Under the pieces are notes generated by a model that made no database searches, was not told the origin of the DNA, and was given only the letters and a program-made list of their open reading frames with translations. 64,000 nucleotides of DNA, taken from positions 62,001-126,000 of the forward strand of contig NZ_CP039903.1 of NCBI RefSeq assembly GCF_005221385.1. The letters are read 5' to 3'. Made by a program: the position numbers and the translations under genes. Shown here piece after piece: positions 55,546 through 63,881 of this stretch. Numbering within the stretch: position 1 is the first letter of the stretch; each line of letters begins with the position of its first letter. Source of the DNA: Agrobacterium tumefaciens. GTDB lineage: Bacteria; Pseudomonadota; Alphaproteobacteria; Rhizobiales; Rhizobiaceae.

Positions 55546-56730
55546 TCAGGCGGAAACGGCTGCCAGCCCCTTCGCCAGATCTTCCAGCAGGTCGTCCGTA
55601 TCCTCGATACCGCAGGAAAGACGCAGAGTTCCGCCGGAAATGCCGAGTTCGGCGCGCGCCTCATCGGAAAGGTTCTTATGCGTCGTGGTTCCGGGGTGGG
55701 TGATAAGGCTCTTGGCATCGCCCAGATTGTTGGAAATCTTCACGATCTCCAGCGCGTTCTGCAACGCGAAAGCCGCGTCCTTGCCGCCCTTCAGTTCGAA
55801 AGCCACCAGCGTCGAACCGCCTGACATCTGCCGCGCGATAATATCGGCCTGCGGGTGATCGGCGCGACCGGGATAGATGACCTTGGCGACCTTGCCGCTA
55901 CCGGCGAGGAAATCGGCGATCTTGCCGGCATTTTCCGTCTGCTGCTTGACGCGCAGCGGCAGGGTCTCGATGCCCTTCAGCAGCGTCCACGCGTTGAACG
56001 GCGACATGGCCGGACCGGTGTGGCGGAAATAGTCCTGCAGCTCTTCCTCGATCCATTTCTTGTCGGAAAGGATCACGCCGCCGAGGCAACGGCCCTGGCC
56101 ATCAATATGTTTGGTCGCCGAATAAACTACGATATGGGCGCCGAGTTCGAGCGGCTTCTGGAAGAGTGGCGTCGCAAATACATTGTCGACCACGACCTTC
56201 GCGCCGATCTGGTTGGCAAGCTTTGCCACGCCGGCAATATCCACCACTTCGAGTGTCGGATTGGTCGGGCTTTCAAGGAAGAACAGCTTGGTATTCGGCT
56301 GGATCGCCTTTTCCCAGTTGCCGAGATCGCGTCCGTCGATCAGCGTGCATTCGATGCCGTATTTCGGAGCAAGCGTCTCAACCACCCAGCGGCAGGAGCC
56401 GAAAAGGGCGCGGGCAGCAACGATATGGTCGCCTGCACGCAGCTGGCACATGATGGCGGCGGTGACGGCCGCCATGCCGGAGGCAAGCGCCCGGGCGTCT
56501 TCGGCACCTTCCAGCAGGCACATGCGCTTTTCGAACATGTCATTGGTCGGGCTTGCATAACGGGCATAGATGAACCCGTCCGTTTCGCCCTTGAAGCGCG
56601 CTTCGGCGGCTTCGGAGTTTTCGTAGACGAAACCCTGGGTCAGATAGATCGCTTCAGACGTCTCACCATAGGGGGAGCGTAGCGTGCCGCCGTGAACGAG
56701 CTGGGTTGCCGGGCGCCATTTATTGCTCAT
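55546..56730 (-). CDS. metZ: O-succinylhomoserine sulfhydrylase
   Basis: 394 aa, a Cys/Met-metabolism PLP enzyme that makes homocysteine from an O-acylated homoserine and sulfide. The PLP lysine is K207 in YSATKHIDGQGRCLGG, which is the MetZ form. YARYASPTNDMFEKR and the C-terminal LRLSCGIEDTDDLLEDL are typical. GAAGGTG precedes ATG 56730. Expression is controlled by the SAM-II riboswitch and terminator directly upstream. Confidence 0.95.
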   Translation of the reverse strand: MSNKWRPATQLVHGGTLRSPYGETSEAIYLTQGFVYENSEAAEARFKGETDGFIYARYASPTNDMFEKRMCLLEGAEDARALASGMAAVTAAIMCQLRAGDHIVAARALFGSCRWVVETLAPKYGIECTLIDGRDLGNWEKAIQPNTKLFFLESPTNPTLEVVDIAGVAKLANQIGAKVVVDNVFATPLFQKPLELGAHIVVYSATKHIDGQGRCLGGVILSDKKWIEEELQDYFRHTGPAMSPFNAWTLLKGIETLPLRVKQQTENAGKIADFLAGSGKVAKVIYPGRADHPQADIIARQMSGGSTLVAFELKGGKDAAFALQNALEIVKISNNLGDAKSLITHPGTTTHKNLSDEARAELGISGGTLRLSCGIEDTDDLLEDLAKGLAAVSA

Positions 56731-56747
56731 GTGATCACCTTCAAAAC

Positions 56748-56843
56748 AAAAAAACCGGTCGCAAAAGCAGACCGGTTCCAAGCACCCGGTCTTTTTAGCC
56801 ACTTGTTTAACGTGGCTGCAAGCCGACCGGCCAAATCACCACG
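56748..56843 (-). promoter_or_regulatory. SAM-II riboswitch with terminator and antiterminator
   Basis: Read on the minus strand, the aptamer (56843-56791) has P1 arms CGTGG and CCACG (pairing 56839-56843 with 56811-56815), the conserved GATTTGGCCGG, TTGCAGCC and GCTAAAAAG of the H-type pseudoknot. The 3' AGACCGG can pair with CCGGTCT as an antiterminator. Otherwise ACCGGTC and GACCGGT (56776-56754) form a terminator ending in T7. SAM binding therefore should stop transcription before metZ. Confidence 0.93.
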
Positions 56844-56925
56844 GGATAAGCTTGCCATACTGCCGTTATCGGCTTGCGTCAATGCTTTCCTTTTGGTTTT
56901 GTCGCCGTAAAAAGGAATGATGATC

Positions 56926-58023
56926 ATGACGAGAACCACGGGCATTTTGGCGGATGGCGCTATCCGGGCGCTGTTTGCAGGCGGCAAGCTGAAGAGCGAG
57001 GCCGAGCTCGATGTTGACCAGGTGCAGCCCGCCAGCCTCGATTTGCGGCTGGGCTCAAAAGCCTATCGCGTTCGTGCCAGCTTCATGCCCGGCCCCGGAA
57101 CCCGCGTCATCGACAAGCTCAATCGCTTCAGCCTGCACGAGGTTGACCTCTCTGAGGGCGCCGTGCTGGAAACCGGTTGCGTTTATATCGTTCCGCTGAT
57201 GGAAAGCCTGGAACTGCCGGCGGAGATGTCGGCTTCGGCCAATCCCAAAAGCTCGACCGGTCGCCTTGATATTTTCACCCGCGTGATGACCGACAACGCG
57301 CAGGAATTCGACAAGATCCCGGCGGGATATACCGGCCCGCTTTATCTGGAAATCAGCCCGCGCACCTTCCCGGTGGTGGTTCGCCGCGGCTCGCGCCTGT
57401 CGCAGATCCGCTTCCGCATCGGCCATTCGCTGCTCAACGAAAGCGAGCTTTTGAAGCTGCACGAAACGGAAACGCTGGTTGCCAGCGAAACCCCCAACGT
57501 GACGGGCGGCGGCATCGCGCTTTCGATCGACCTCAAAGGTTTCGGCGATAATGGCCTGATCGGTTATCGCGGCAAACACCACACGGCTGTGGTGGATGTC
57601 GACAAGAAGGCCCAGCACGACGTTCTCGATTTCTGGGAGCCGCTTCATGCGCGCGGCCGCGCCGAGCTGATCCTTGATCCCGATGAGTTCTATATTCTCG
57701 TCTCACGCGAAGCCGTGCACGTACCGCCGCTTTACGCCGCCGAAATGACGCCTTTCGACCCGCTGGTGGGCGAATTCCGGGTCCACTACGCCGGCTTCTT
57801 CGACCCAGGCTTCGGCCATGCGCAGGCCGGCGGAACCGGCAGCCGCGCGGTGCTGGAAGTGCGCAGCCATGAGGTGCCCTTCATCCTCGAACACGGCCAG
57901 ATCGTTGGCCGCTTGGTATATGAACACATGCTGCAGAAACCGGAAGGCCTCTACGGCACGGGTCTTGGATCCAATTATCAGGCTCAGGGCCTGAAACTCT
58001 CCAAGCATTTCCGCGTGGAATAA
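56926..58023 (+). CDS. dcd: 2'-Deoxycytidine 5'-triphosphate deaminase, alphaproteobacterial long form
   Basis: 365 aa, about twice the length of E. coli Dcd, as expected for the two-domain alphaproteobacterial family. It converts dCTP to dUTP. Each half shows the jelly-roll pattern, for example PASLDLRLGSKAYRV and the substrate-binding SSTGRLDIFTRVM in the first and VPPLYAAEMTPFDP in the second. ATG 56926 lies 9 bases after AAAGGA, so it is preferred over ATG 56917 and 56920. Confidence 0.9.
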   Translation: MTRTTGILADGAIRALFAGGKLKSEAELDVDQVQPASLDLRLGSKAYRVRASFMPGPGTRVIDKLNRFSLHEVDLSEGAVLETGCVYIVPLMESLELPAEMSASANPKSSTGRLDIFTRVMTDNAQEFDKIPAGYTGPLYLEISPRTFPVVVRRGSRLSQIRFRIGHSLLNESELLKLHETETLVASETPNVTGGGIALSIDLKGFGDNGLIGYRGKHHTAVVDVDKKAQHDVLDFWEPLHARGRAELILDPDEFYILVSREAVHVPPLYAAEMTPFDPLVGEFRVHYAGFFDPGFGHAQAGGTGSRAVLEVRSHEVPFILEHGQIVGRLVYEHMLQKPEGLYGTGLGSNYQAQGLKLSKHFRVE

Positions 58024-58080
58024 TGAACCCGCCGGGCGCTTGACACCCGCTGCGAACTGTCCGATGTCTTTTTTCACGGT

Positions 58081-58154
58081 GCGGGTGTAGCTCAATGGTA
58101 GAGCAGCAGCTTCCCAAGCTGAATACGAGGGTTCGATTCCCTTCACCCGCTCCA
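58081..58154 (+). tRNA. tRNA-Gly(CCC)
   Basis: A 74-nt cloverleaf: GCGGGTG/CACCCGC acceptor, anticodon loop TTCCCAA (anticodon CCC), T-loop TTCGATT and an encoded CCA. An integrase remnant and a T6SS module lie just downstream, so its 3' end is a likely integration site. Confidence 0.97.
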
Positions 58155-58187
58155 GCGACCTTTCCAACAAGACCGATGACGTCCACG

Positions 58188-58211
58188 AAACGCTGAATTT
58201 TCAGCGTTTTT
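58188..58211 (+). terminator. Terminator after tRNA-Gly
   Basis: 9-bp stem AAACGCTGA / TCAGCGTTT with an ATTT loop and T tail. Confidence 0.82.
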
Positions 58212-58317
58212 GCCTCACGCGTGCGTAAGGTCGTGCAACGGTATGCAGTGACATCCAGCAATTTTGTCGGTAAAAATTACGGTATTCATCAACGTGGCGG
58301 GAAGCCGATACCGTAAA

Positions 58318-58498
58318 ATGGCCCTGACAGACATTCAGGTAGAACGCCAAAGCCGATAGCAAGCCGCGCAAGCTGTCTGATAAGAAGGGGCTTTACCTCT
58401 ACATTTCGGTTGCCGGTGGCAAGTCCTGGCGGTTCGACTATGATTTTTTCGGTAAGCGAAAAACACTGACGATTGGGGTATACCCTAATGTTCGGCAA
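58318..58498 (+). pseudogene. Frameshifted remnant of a DUF4102 tyrosine integrase
   Basis: ATG 58318 begins MALTDIQV, then the frame breaks near 58340. In the next frame the typical arm-binding domain continues: KLSDKKGLYLYISVAGGKSW and RKTLTIGVYPNV. Similarity ends near 58,490 and the catalytic domain is absent. Lying just after the tRNA-Gly, it marks an old tRNA-targeted insertion, now unable to excise by its own enzyme. Confidence 0.8.
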
Positions 58499-58542
58499 TT
58501 CGGCGACCCGAACTTTTACTGGGCGCTGCGAGCATATCAGCT

Positions 58543-58845
58543 CTATTCAAAAGTTAGCCACGGAACACCTTGAACGAGCCTACCACCATGCGCGCAGCTG
58601 TCGCCTAGGCGGGATATCTGTTTCCCATTAATACTTGCAACGGACGAGCCTGCGATGATCTTGTCATTAGTAGGCACGCCTGCGCACAGACATGTGTCAC
58701 CAACTGTGGCGATTGGTACACCTTCGACGTTCACAAAACTCTGCTGCGTCGAATTTACCGGTCCCCCAATATGAGGTTTAGGACCGGGGTCGATCATAGG
58801 GCATATATGCATATGGCCTTTTAAACTGACCGGGCGTCCAACCAT
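58543..58845 (-). CDS. PAAR-domain spike-tip protein
   Basis: 100 aa. It has the PAAR-like pattern HMHICPMIDPGPKPHIGGPV and repeats GDTCLCAG and GDSCAHGG, whose His/Cys residues coordinate zinc. It sharpens the VgrG tip of the type VI secretion system. AAAGGAAAG precedes ATG 58845. It is the last gene of the vgrG-adaptor-toxin-immunity-PAAR set. Confidence 0.92.
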   Translation of the reverse strand: MVGRPVSLKGHMHICPMIDPGPKPHIGGPVNSTQQSFVNVEGVPIATVGDTCLCAGVPTNDKIIAGSSVASINGKQISRLGDSCAHGGRLVQGVPWLTFE

Positions 58846-58918
58846 TCAACTTTCCTTTTTTCGGACAACCTTACTATGGATTGGCAATTAAGCGTTGCGA
58901 GTGAAGATGACCAAACAA

Positions 58919-59593
58919 CTAATTACCGATTCTGCGCACGTGTCGGGGTGGGAAGGGTGTCATATCAACCAGTTGGAAATCATGCGCCTGTGCAAGTATG
59001 CTCATATGTGGAAAGGCGTCATATACGATCAAGCTGTTGGCGTTTCTGGGGCCACCAAAGGCAAGGATGGGCTTGAATCCGTAGATTTGCCCAGCTCCAA
59101 GATCACCAAGTTTCGATTGTGCCACCTTAAATAATGGTCTGCCGTTTTCGTCTGGCATGTCGTATGAGTCATCGTCAACCATCAGTAAACTCGTTAAAAT
59201 CGTCAAGTTTGGGTCGACCCCCTGTTTAGGAGAGGTTAGCCAGCGGCAAGACACCTGACTTTCCGGTAGAGTGACATAAACACTCCGATGAGTTTCGTTC
59301 CAAGCGAGTATTTCCCCGAAGGCGCTGAAGCCTATGGCGTGTGTTTTCTCAGGATCTAAATCAGGATCTCCTAAAAGGACTTGGTCGAGAATAGGTCGAT
59401 ACTTGTCGGGATCGCAAAGTTGAAAGTAACCGCTCCAAAAAACCCCAAGGCCAAGCTCGTCCCAAACTTTGAAGATAGATTCTGGAAGGCGGCCCATGTA
59501 CTTTTCGCTGTCAACCGGGCCACGCCCCTTTTCCAGCTGACCCGCAGTCAATTTGGTAAGAACAGCTTCAAGCCTAGTTTGATATGAAACCAT
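58919..59593 (-). CDS. tdi: Immunity protein to the Tde-type toxin (GAD-like plus DUF1851)
   Basis: 224 aa. The N-terminal GAD-like domain shows RLPESIFKVWDELGLGVFWSGYF and DPDKYRPIL, and the C-terminal DUF1851 part shows PLFKVAQSKLGDLG and GFKPILAFGG. This two-domain set is that of Tdi proteins, which block Tde DNases in the cytoplasm. AAGGTGATC precedes ATG 59593; an ATG at 59608 overlaps that site. It starts 21 bases after the toxin gene, ensuring co-expression. Confidence 0.88.
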   Translation of the reverse strand: MVSYQTRLEAVLTKLTAGQLEKGRGPVDSEKYMGRLPESIFKVWDELGLGVFWSGYFQLCDPDKYRPILDQVLLGDPDLDPEKTHAIGFSAFGEILAWNETHRSVYVTLPESQVSCRWLTSPKQGVDPNLTILTSLLMVDDDSYDMPDENGRPLFKVAQSKLGDLGAGQIYGFKPILAFGGPRNANSLIVYDAFPHMSILAQAHDFQLVDMTPFPPRHVRRIGN

Positions 59594-59614
59594 ATGATCA
59601 CCTTTCAAATTTGC

Positions 59615-60475
59615 TCAGGACGTTGGAATATTTGACTGACCTTGACCTTGTCCCGAACCCGCCCCAATGCTGCCCCCTGATGTTGCATTGTCGGGGTCGG
59701 AAGCGCCAGCCTCGTCACACAATTTAAGTTTGGTATTACTTTTTTCGCCCTTTTGTCGTGCCTTTTCTGCGTGTTCCTTTAATTGTTGCAGTCGTGTTTT
59801 TCCGCTGTCTCCCGCCTTGGACCACTGAGAACCTATAGACCTGTTCGCCGACCTCGGTGCTAACCCACCGTCTTTTGTTGAAAACTCCCCTGTACCACCG
59901 GCGGAAAGATCAGGCGTATGGATCACATCCATAGTTTTGAGCTCTTTCTGAGCAGCACTCTTAGCTGCTGATTCAGTGAGTTCTCCGTTACTCTCCATAA
60001 GGTCTTCTATCTTGTTGCGCAGCCACTTGCTTCGGGCTGCCGCACGATCAGCAGCATCTGTCGCGCCTCTACCGATCTTTTCGTAAGTGTCCATGTTTTT
60101 GATAAGCTGGTCGGGCGGAATATTGTTTATTGCATCTTGCTGTTCTTCGAGTTGTCTCTTGAATTCTTTGATCTCATCAGGCGTCGAGCCTTTTGGAGGT
60201 TTGAAGCAATCGATTTCCCCACAATCAACGCAAGGCTTGGCCTGTTCGCTCTCCTTGGTCTTGGCGTCAGCGTCTACATTCGCACCTTCCATATAAGATG
60301 CGATTGCGGAGGCAGCCGCTCTACCCGCCATAGCGCCGACTTGTCCACCTATCCATGCTCCAACCGCTGTACCTCCAGGCCCAGCGAGGCTGCCAGCCAA
60401 GCCTCCAATAACACGGCCAAGCCAACCTCCTGCGATAGCACCGCCCGCCCCGGCGACTGTTGTCGTCGCACTCAT
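59615..60475 (-). CDS. tde: Tde-type T6SS DNase effector (Ntox15/HxxD)
   Basis: 286 aa. The first 65 residues are glycine-rich with many GxxxG steps (AGGAIAGGWLGRVIGGLAGS), like the N-terminal glycine zipper of Tde1. A Cys cluster (CVDCGEIDC) and a charged helical region follow. The C-terminal toxin domain has H186-T-P-D189 in DVIHTPDLSAGG, then NRSIGSQW, the pattern of the type 15 polymorphic toxin domain. It should degrade DNA in rival cells. The start overlaps the DUF4123 stop (ATGA). Composition is more AT-rich than vgrG. Confidence 0.87.
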   Translation of the reverse strand: MSATTTVAGAGGAIAGGWLGRVIGGLAGSLAGPGGTAVGAWIGGQVGAMAGRAAASAIASYMEGANVDADAKTKESEQAKPCVDCGEIDCFKPPKGSTPDEIKEFKRQLEEQQDAINNIPPDQLIKNMDTYEKIGRGATDAADRAAARSKWLRNKIEDLMESNGELTESAAKSAAQKELKTMDVIHTPDLSAGGTGEFSTKDGGLAPRSANRSIGSQWSKAGDSGKTRLQQLKEHAEKARQKGEKSNTKLKLCDEAGASDPDNATSGGSIGAGSGQGQGQSNIPTS

Positions 60476-61428
60476 GCAGGCACTCCAGATGCTGACGGAT
60501 TAGAACGCAAGGCATCGACGGTGTGGTCAATCAGGGATTTAACCCTATTATCGGGTGTGTCGCCGCCATCGCCAACATAGTTTCGCACCTCCGGAGCATC
60601 TGCCGCCTTTCCATCGGACATTATCATGACGTAAGCCCAGCGAGCGCGACCGCGCTCCGTCTTGATACCAAGCTCATCGGCAGATTTTTCGCTGGCCAAG
60701 GTGGCACCCCAAATGAAGTTATCGTCGACGCCAGAAAAATACGGCGGAGTATTCGCTTTCAGGAACCGGGCTATTCGGAGTCGAGAGGAATGAAGCATGG
60801 CTGCTTTCAGCTTTTCAATTTGGTCCCGCTCAATTCGCAACGGGCCGGGCGGAGTAGCAGGCAGGTCTGCCGGCGCCTTTACTCTCTTAACCCCACCGTA
60901 GTCCGGTGCGTTGAAAACGACGCAGTCTGCAGGGCCCAAGAAGCGGGCAATCTGCGGCCTTGTCAGAATTGGAAGAAGAGCGCCGAGGACATTAGGGTCC
61001 CAATGTCGAAACAATACGCGTTCATACTGGGGTGAACTCGAAGCTGGCAGATTGCTACTTGTCTGCTCCAGTGGGATCATAACCTCGTTAATAGTCCTCA
61101 GGTGACGGTAAAGATCATCGGTTCCAGACGGACAGGACCAATAGACAGCGCAAGCATTTTTTGCGTCTAGCCAGCCTATATAAGAGCGCACGGGGATAGC
61201 CGAGAGATCGACTAACCATGGTCCTGACAAACGAAAATCGGCGGAAGCACCTTCAAGAAACAATGACCGGGCACTGATACCTTCTTCCTGAAGGATGCGC
61301 GGAAGATTATCAAATGCACCCCCATCTAAAACGACGGACACCTGTCCCGTCATGGCCTCTACGGCTTGTCTTGTAAGCTCGGCGGTCTCGTTCGGATTTG
61401 GCAGATCAATTATGGGTGTGTCGTTCAT
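60472..61428 (-). CDS. tap: DUF4123 effector adaptor/chaperone (Tap/Tec type)
   Basis: 318 aa. The DUF4123 domain (about residues 35-160) has the family pattern of a YIGWLDAKNACAVYWSCPSG segment and LFRHWDPNVLGALLPILTRPQ with the following FLGPAD. Such proteins load effectors onto VgrG. ATG 61428 lies two bases after the vgrG stop. Its stop overlaps the toxin start, so adaptor and toxin are made together. Confidence 0.86.
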   Translation of the reverse strand: MNDTPIIDLPNPNETAELTRQAVEAMTGQVSVVLDGGAFDNLPRILQEEGISARSLFLEGASADFRLSGPWLVDLSAIPVRSYIGWLDAKNACAVYWSCPSGTDDLYRHLRTINEVMIPLEQTSSNLPASSSPQYERVLFRHWDPNVLGALLPILTRPQIARFLGPADCVVFNAPDYGGVKRVKAPADLPATPPGPLRIERDQIEKLKAAMLHSSRLRIARFLKANTPPYFSGVDDNFIWGATLASEKSADELGIKTERGRARWAYVMIMSDGKAADAPEVRNYVGDGGDTPDNRVKSLIDHTVDALRSNPSASGVPA

Positions 61429-61430
61429 AA

Positions 61431-63881
61431 TCAAATCCTGACAAACGGGGTGGAATTCTTCGACATCGACTTCAAGCAAGAGCCACTTTCACCGGGCCCA
61501 CCTTTCTTGAAGTTAATCTGGTTACCTTCGATATCGATCTTCAGGGCAAAGAGCTTGATGCCGCTTTTTGTCAGGGAAATGTATCCGCCGGGTGTCGAAA
61601 GGCGAATTTCATCGTCGCCGAATATCTCCCAGACCTTCGCCTCGCCGTGGTATTTCTCTTCGGAGACGAGATTGTAGAGCTTGCCGACATTGACGGTGAT
61701 CTTCTCACCGACACGCGTGTATTGGCCCGTACCGATCTCGACGAATTGCTCTTTGCCGATGGTCAGGTTCTGCTGTTTTCCGACCTGTCGGACTTCCGTC
61801 TGGCCAATATTGGTAACCTTGCTGACCCCGACCTGCTCGGCTTTTGCCACACCTACGGATGTGGACTGAAACGCCCCGATGATCGTGTTCATGATGCCGG
61901 GCAGCGGAAAGAGCCCCGAGGCATCGGAACCGACGCCCGAGCCGGAGCCGGCAAGCGCCGTGCCTGCATCTGCCCGCGGACTTGGGCCGGAGACCACACC
62001 ATCCCGCGACGACATGCCGCCAGCACCGAGAAAGCCAAGCGCCGATGAGGCAAGTGTCGTAGCAAAGGCAGCGACACCCGGGCCACCTCCACCGGCGATC
62101 TGTGCTGCCTGACTGAGCAACCCCGCCGTCTGTCCGGAGAGCGCCTGCACGCCCGCCATGGCCATCATCGCCATCGGCCCCGTGCCGCCAACGACGGTGT
62201 TCACCGAGCCGCCGATCTCGTGTTTCTGGTTGCCGGAAACCTCCACCGCGCGGTTGCCGCCGACCGAGGCAACCTCGTGCCGGTCAATACGCTTGGTCCG
62301 GTCATTCAGAACCCGCGTCGTCTGGTCCTTCTGGGCGTGGAAGAACTGGTTCTCCTTGCCGGCCTCGTCCTCGAAGGTGATTTCGTTGAAGCCATCACCC
62401 TTGTGGCTGTTGGAACGCAGTACCATGCGCGTCTTGTTGGCGGGCAGGTCGTAAGGAACGGAATTGGCAGGATTGTTGACCACGCCGATGACCAGCGGCT
62501 TGTCCGGATCGCCATCGACAAAGGCGACCATCACTTCCATGCCGATGCGCGGGATGACCTGCGCGCCCCACGTCCCGCCGCCCCATGCCTGGCTGACGCG
62601 CACCCAGCACGTATCGGTTCCATCCTTCTTCGCCTTGCGGTCCCACGGGAACCACAGCTTGATGCGGCCATATTGATCCGGATGGATTTCCTCGCCTTCA
62701 GGACCGGCGACGATCGCCACCTGCGTACCCTCGATGCGCGGCCGCTTCGTCGCACGGTGCGGCGTCAGCGGCACGCGTGCCGGGATCGCCTCGAAGTGAT
62801 TGCGATATTCCGGCTCGTTGCTGTTTGTCTCATAGGAGAGATCCACAATACTGTGGCTTGCCCTGATGATCACATGTTCTTCATAGGCATGTTCCGGATG
62901 CGCAACCTCGTAAGGCGTAAAGCGGCGGCCGGCTTCCAGGATGCGCGTGGTCGAAGACCCGAATACCCGGTCATGATCGGCCTCGATGGATTGGGTTCTG
63001 AGTTTCTGCGCCCGCTCGGCCTCTTCAACCGTCTTGATGCGGGCCGGATATTCATAAAGCTCGCGTTTCGTCGCATCCGGCATCTGCACCAGTGAGGGCG
63101 TCATGGTGCCAGGCACCATGCCCGGTGTCTCGAAATTCCAGTCCGCACCCGCGCGCTGGCCCGACACATAGGAAAAACGCCGCGCCCAGTCGCTAATGTG
63201 GTTGCGATCCGACGACCCCTGCGCCAGACGCACCGTCCCCTCACCCTGGGCGGCCGGCGACGGCCCAAGCCAGCCGCTGGCGCTATCGGCCACATGCAGC
63301 TTGTGGGAACCGTCCTCATGGGCAAACCAGTAGAACAGCCCGTCCTCTTCGAAACGCCGGGTGAGATAGTCCAGATCGGTCTCGTTAAACTGCACACTGT
63401 AATGCTGCGCCGGCGGCGGCGAGATGATGCCCGATGTATCGGGGGCGGGAATGCCGTGTTCGGAAAACAGCGTCTCGACGATCTCGACCGCCGTCTTGTC
63501 CATCCAGATACGGCAATCCGAGCGGCGTGACAGAAGCCACATCTGCGGCCGCAGCGTCAGCGCATAGGAGCGCATGCCGCGGGTGATCGGCGGACCTTCG
63601 TGCAATTCCGTCACCAGACCATTGAACGGCCGGCGAACACCGCCACCGTCGCCATCGCCCTGGCTGATCTCGACCGACACATCGACAAGCCGGCCAATCA
63701 GCTCCTCGGGCTTGACCGCTTCCTTCTTGGCCCGCAGGGTCAGGTGGATTTCGAAGAGCCGTGATACGCCCTCGTCAACCGCAAGTCGTTCAGGAAGAAG
63801 CTGGTCTTCCCCTAGAGGAGACTTGACCTTGAGCACGCGGCTCGCCTGAACGAAATCGGAAAAAGAAGACTGATCATTCAT
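61431..63881 (-). CDS. vgrG: T6SS spike protein VgrG
   Basis: 816 aa. The gp27-like part covers about residues 1-380 (FNETDLDYLTRRFEEDGLFY). The gp5 OB-fold contains GEEIHPDQYGRIKLWFPWDR and WVRVSQAWGG. A long beta-helical tail with DUF2345-like repeats ends in an irregular stretch after KKGGPGESGSC. That tail usually decides which adaptor and effector are loaded. VgrG trimers puncture target cells with PAAR at the tip. No other T6SS structural genes are in the window, so this is probably an auxiliary vgrG module using an apparatus encoded elsewhere. Confidence 0.95.
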   Translation of the reverse strand: MNDQSSFSDFVQASRVLKVKSPLGEDQLLPERLAVDEGVSRLFEIHLTLRAKKEAVKPEELIGRLVDVSVEISQGDGDGGGVRRPFNGLVTELHEGPPITRGMRSYALTLRPQMWLLSRRSDCRIWMDKTAVEIVETLFSEHGIPAPDTSGIISPPPAQHYSVQFNETDLDYLTRRFEEDGLFYWFAHEDGSHKLHVADSASGWLGPSPAAQGEGTVRLAQGSSDRNHISDWARRFSYVSGQRAGADWNFETPGMVPGTMTPSLVQMPDATKRELYEYPARIKTVEEAERAQKLRTQSIEADHDRVFGSSTTRILEAGRRFTPYEVAHPEHAYEEHVIIRASHSIVDLSYETNSNEPEYRNHFEAIPARVPLTPHRATKRPRIEGTQVAIVAGPEGEEIHPDQYGRIKLWFPWDRKAKKDGTDTCWVRVSQAWGGGTWGAQVIPRIGMEVMVAFVDGDPDKPLVIGVVNNPANSVPYDLPANKTRMVLRSNSHKGDGFNEITFEDEAGKENQFFHAQKDQTTRVLNDRTKRIDRHEVASVGGNRAVEVSGNQKHEIGGSVNTVVGGTGPMAMMAMAGVQALSGQTAGLLSQAAQIAGGGGPGVAAFATTLASSALGFLGAGGMSSRDGVVSGPSPRADAGTALAGSGSGVGSDASGLFPLPGIMNTIIGAFQSTSVGVAKAEQVGVSKVTNIGQTEVRQVGKQQNLTIGKEQFVEIGTGQYTRVGEKITVNVGKLYNLVSEEKYHGEAKVWEIFGDDEIRLSTPGGYISLTKSGIKLFALKIDIEGNQINFKKGGPGESGSCLKSMSKNSTPFVRI

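Noticed and set aside
58876-59134. Plus-strand open frames within the immunity gene
   Set aside because: They are antisense to a gene with clear GAD-like and DUF1851 motifs.
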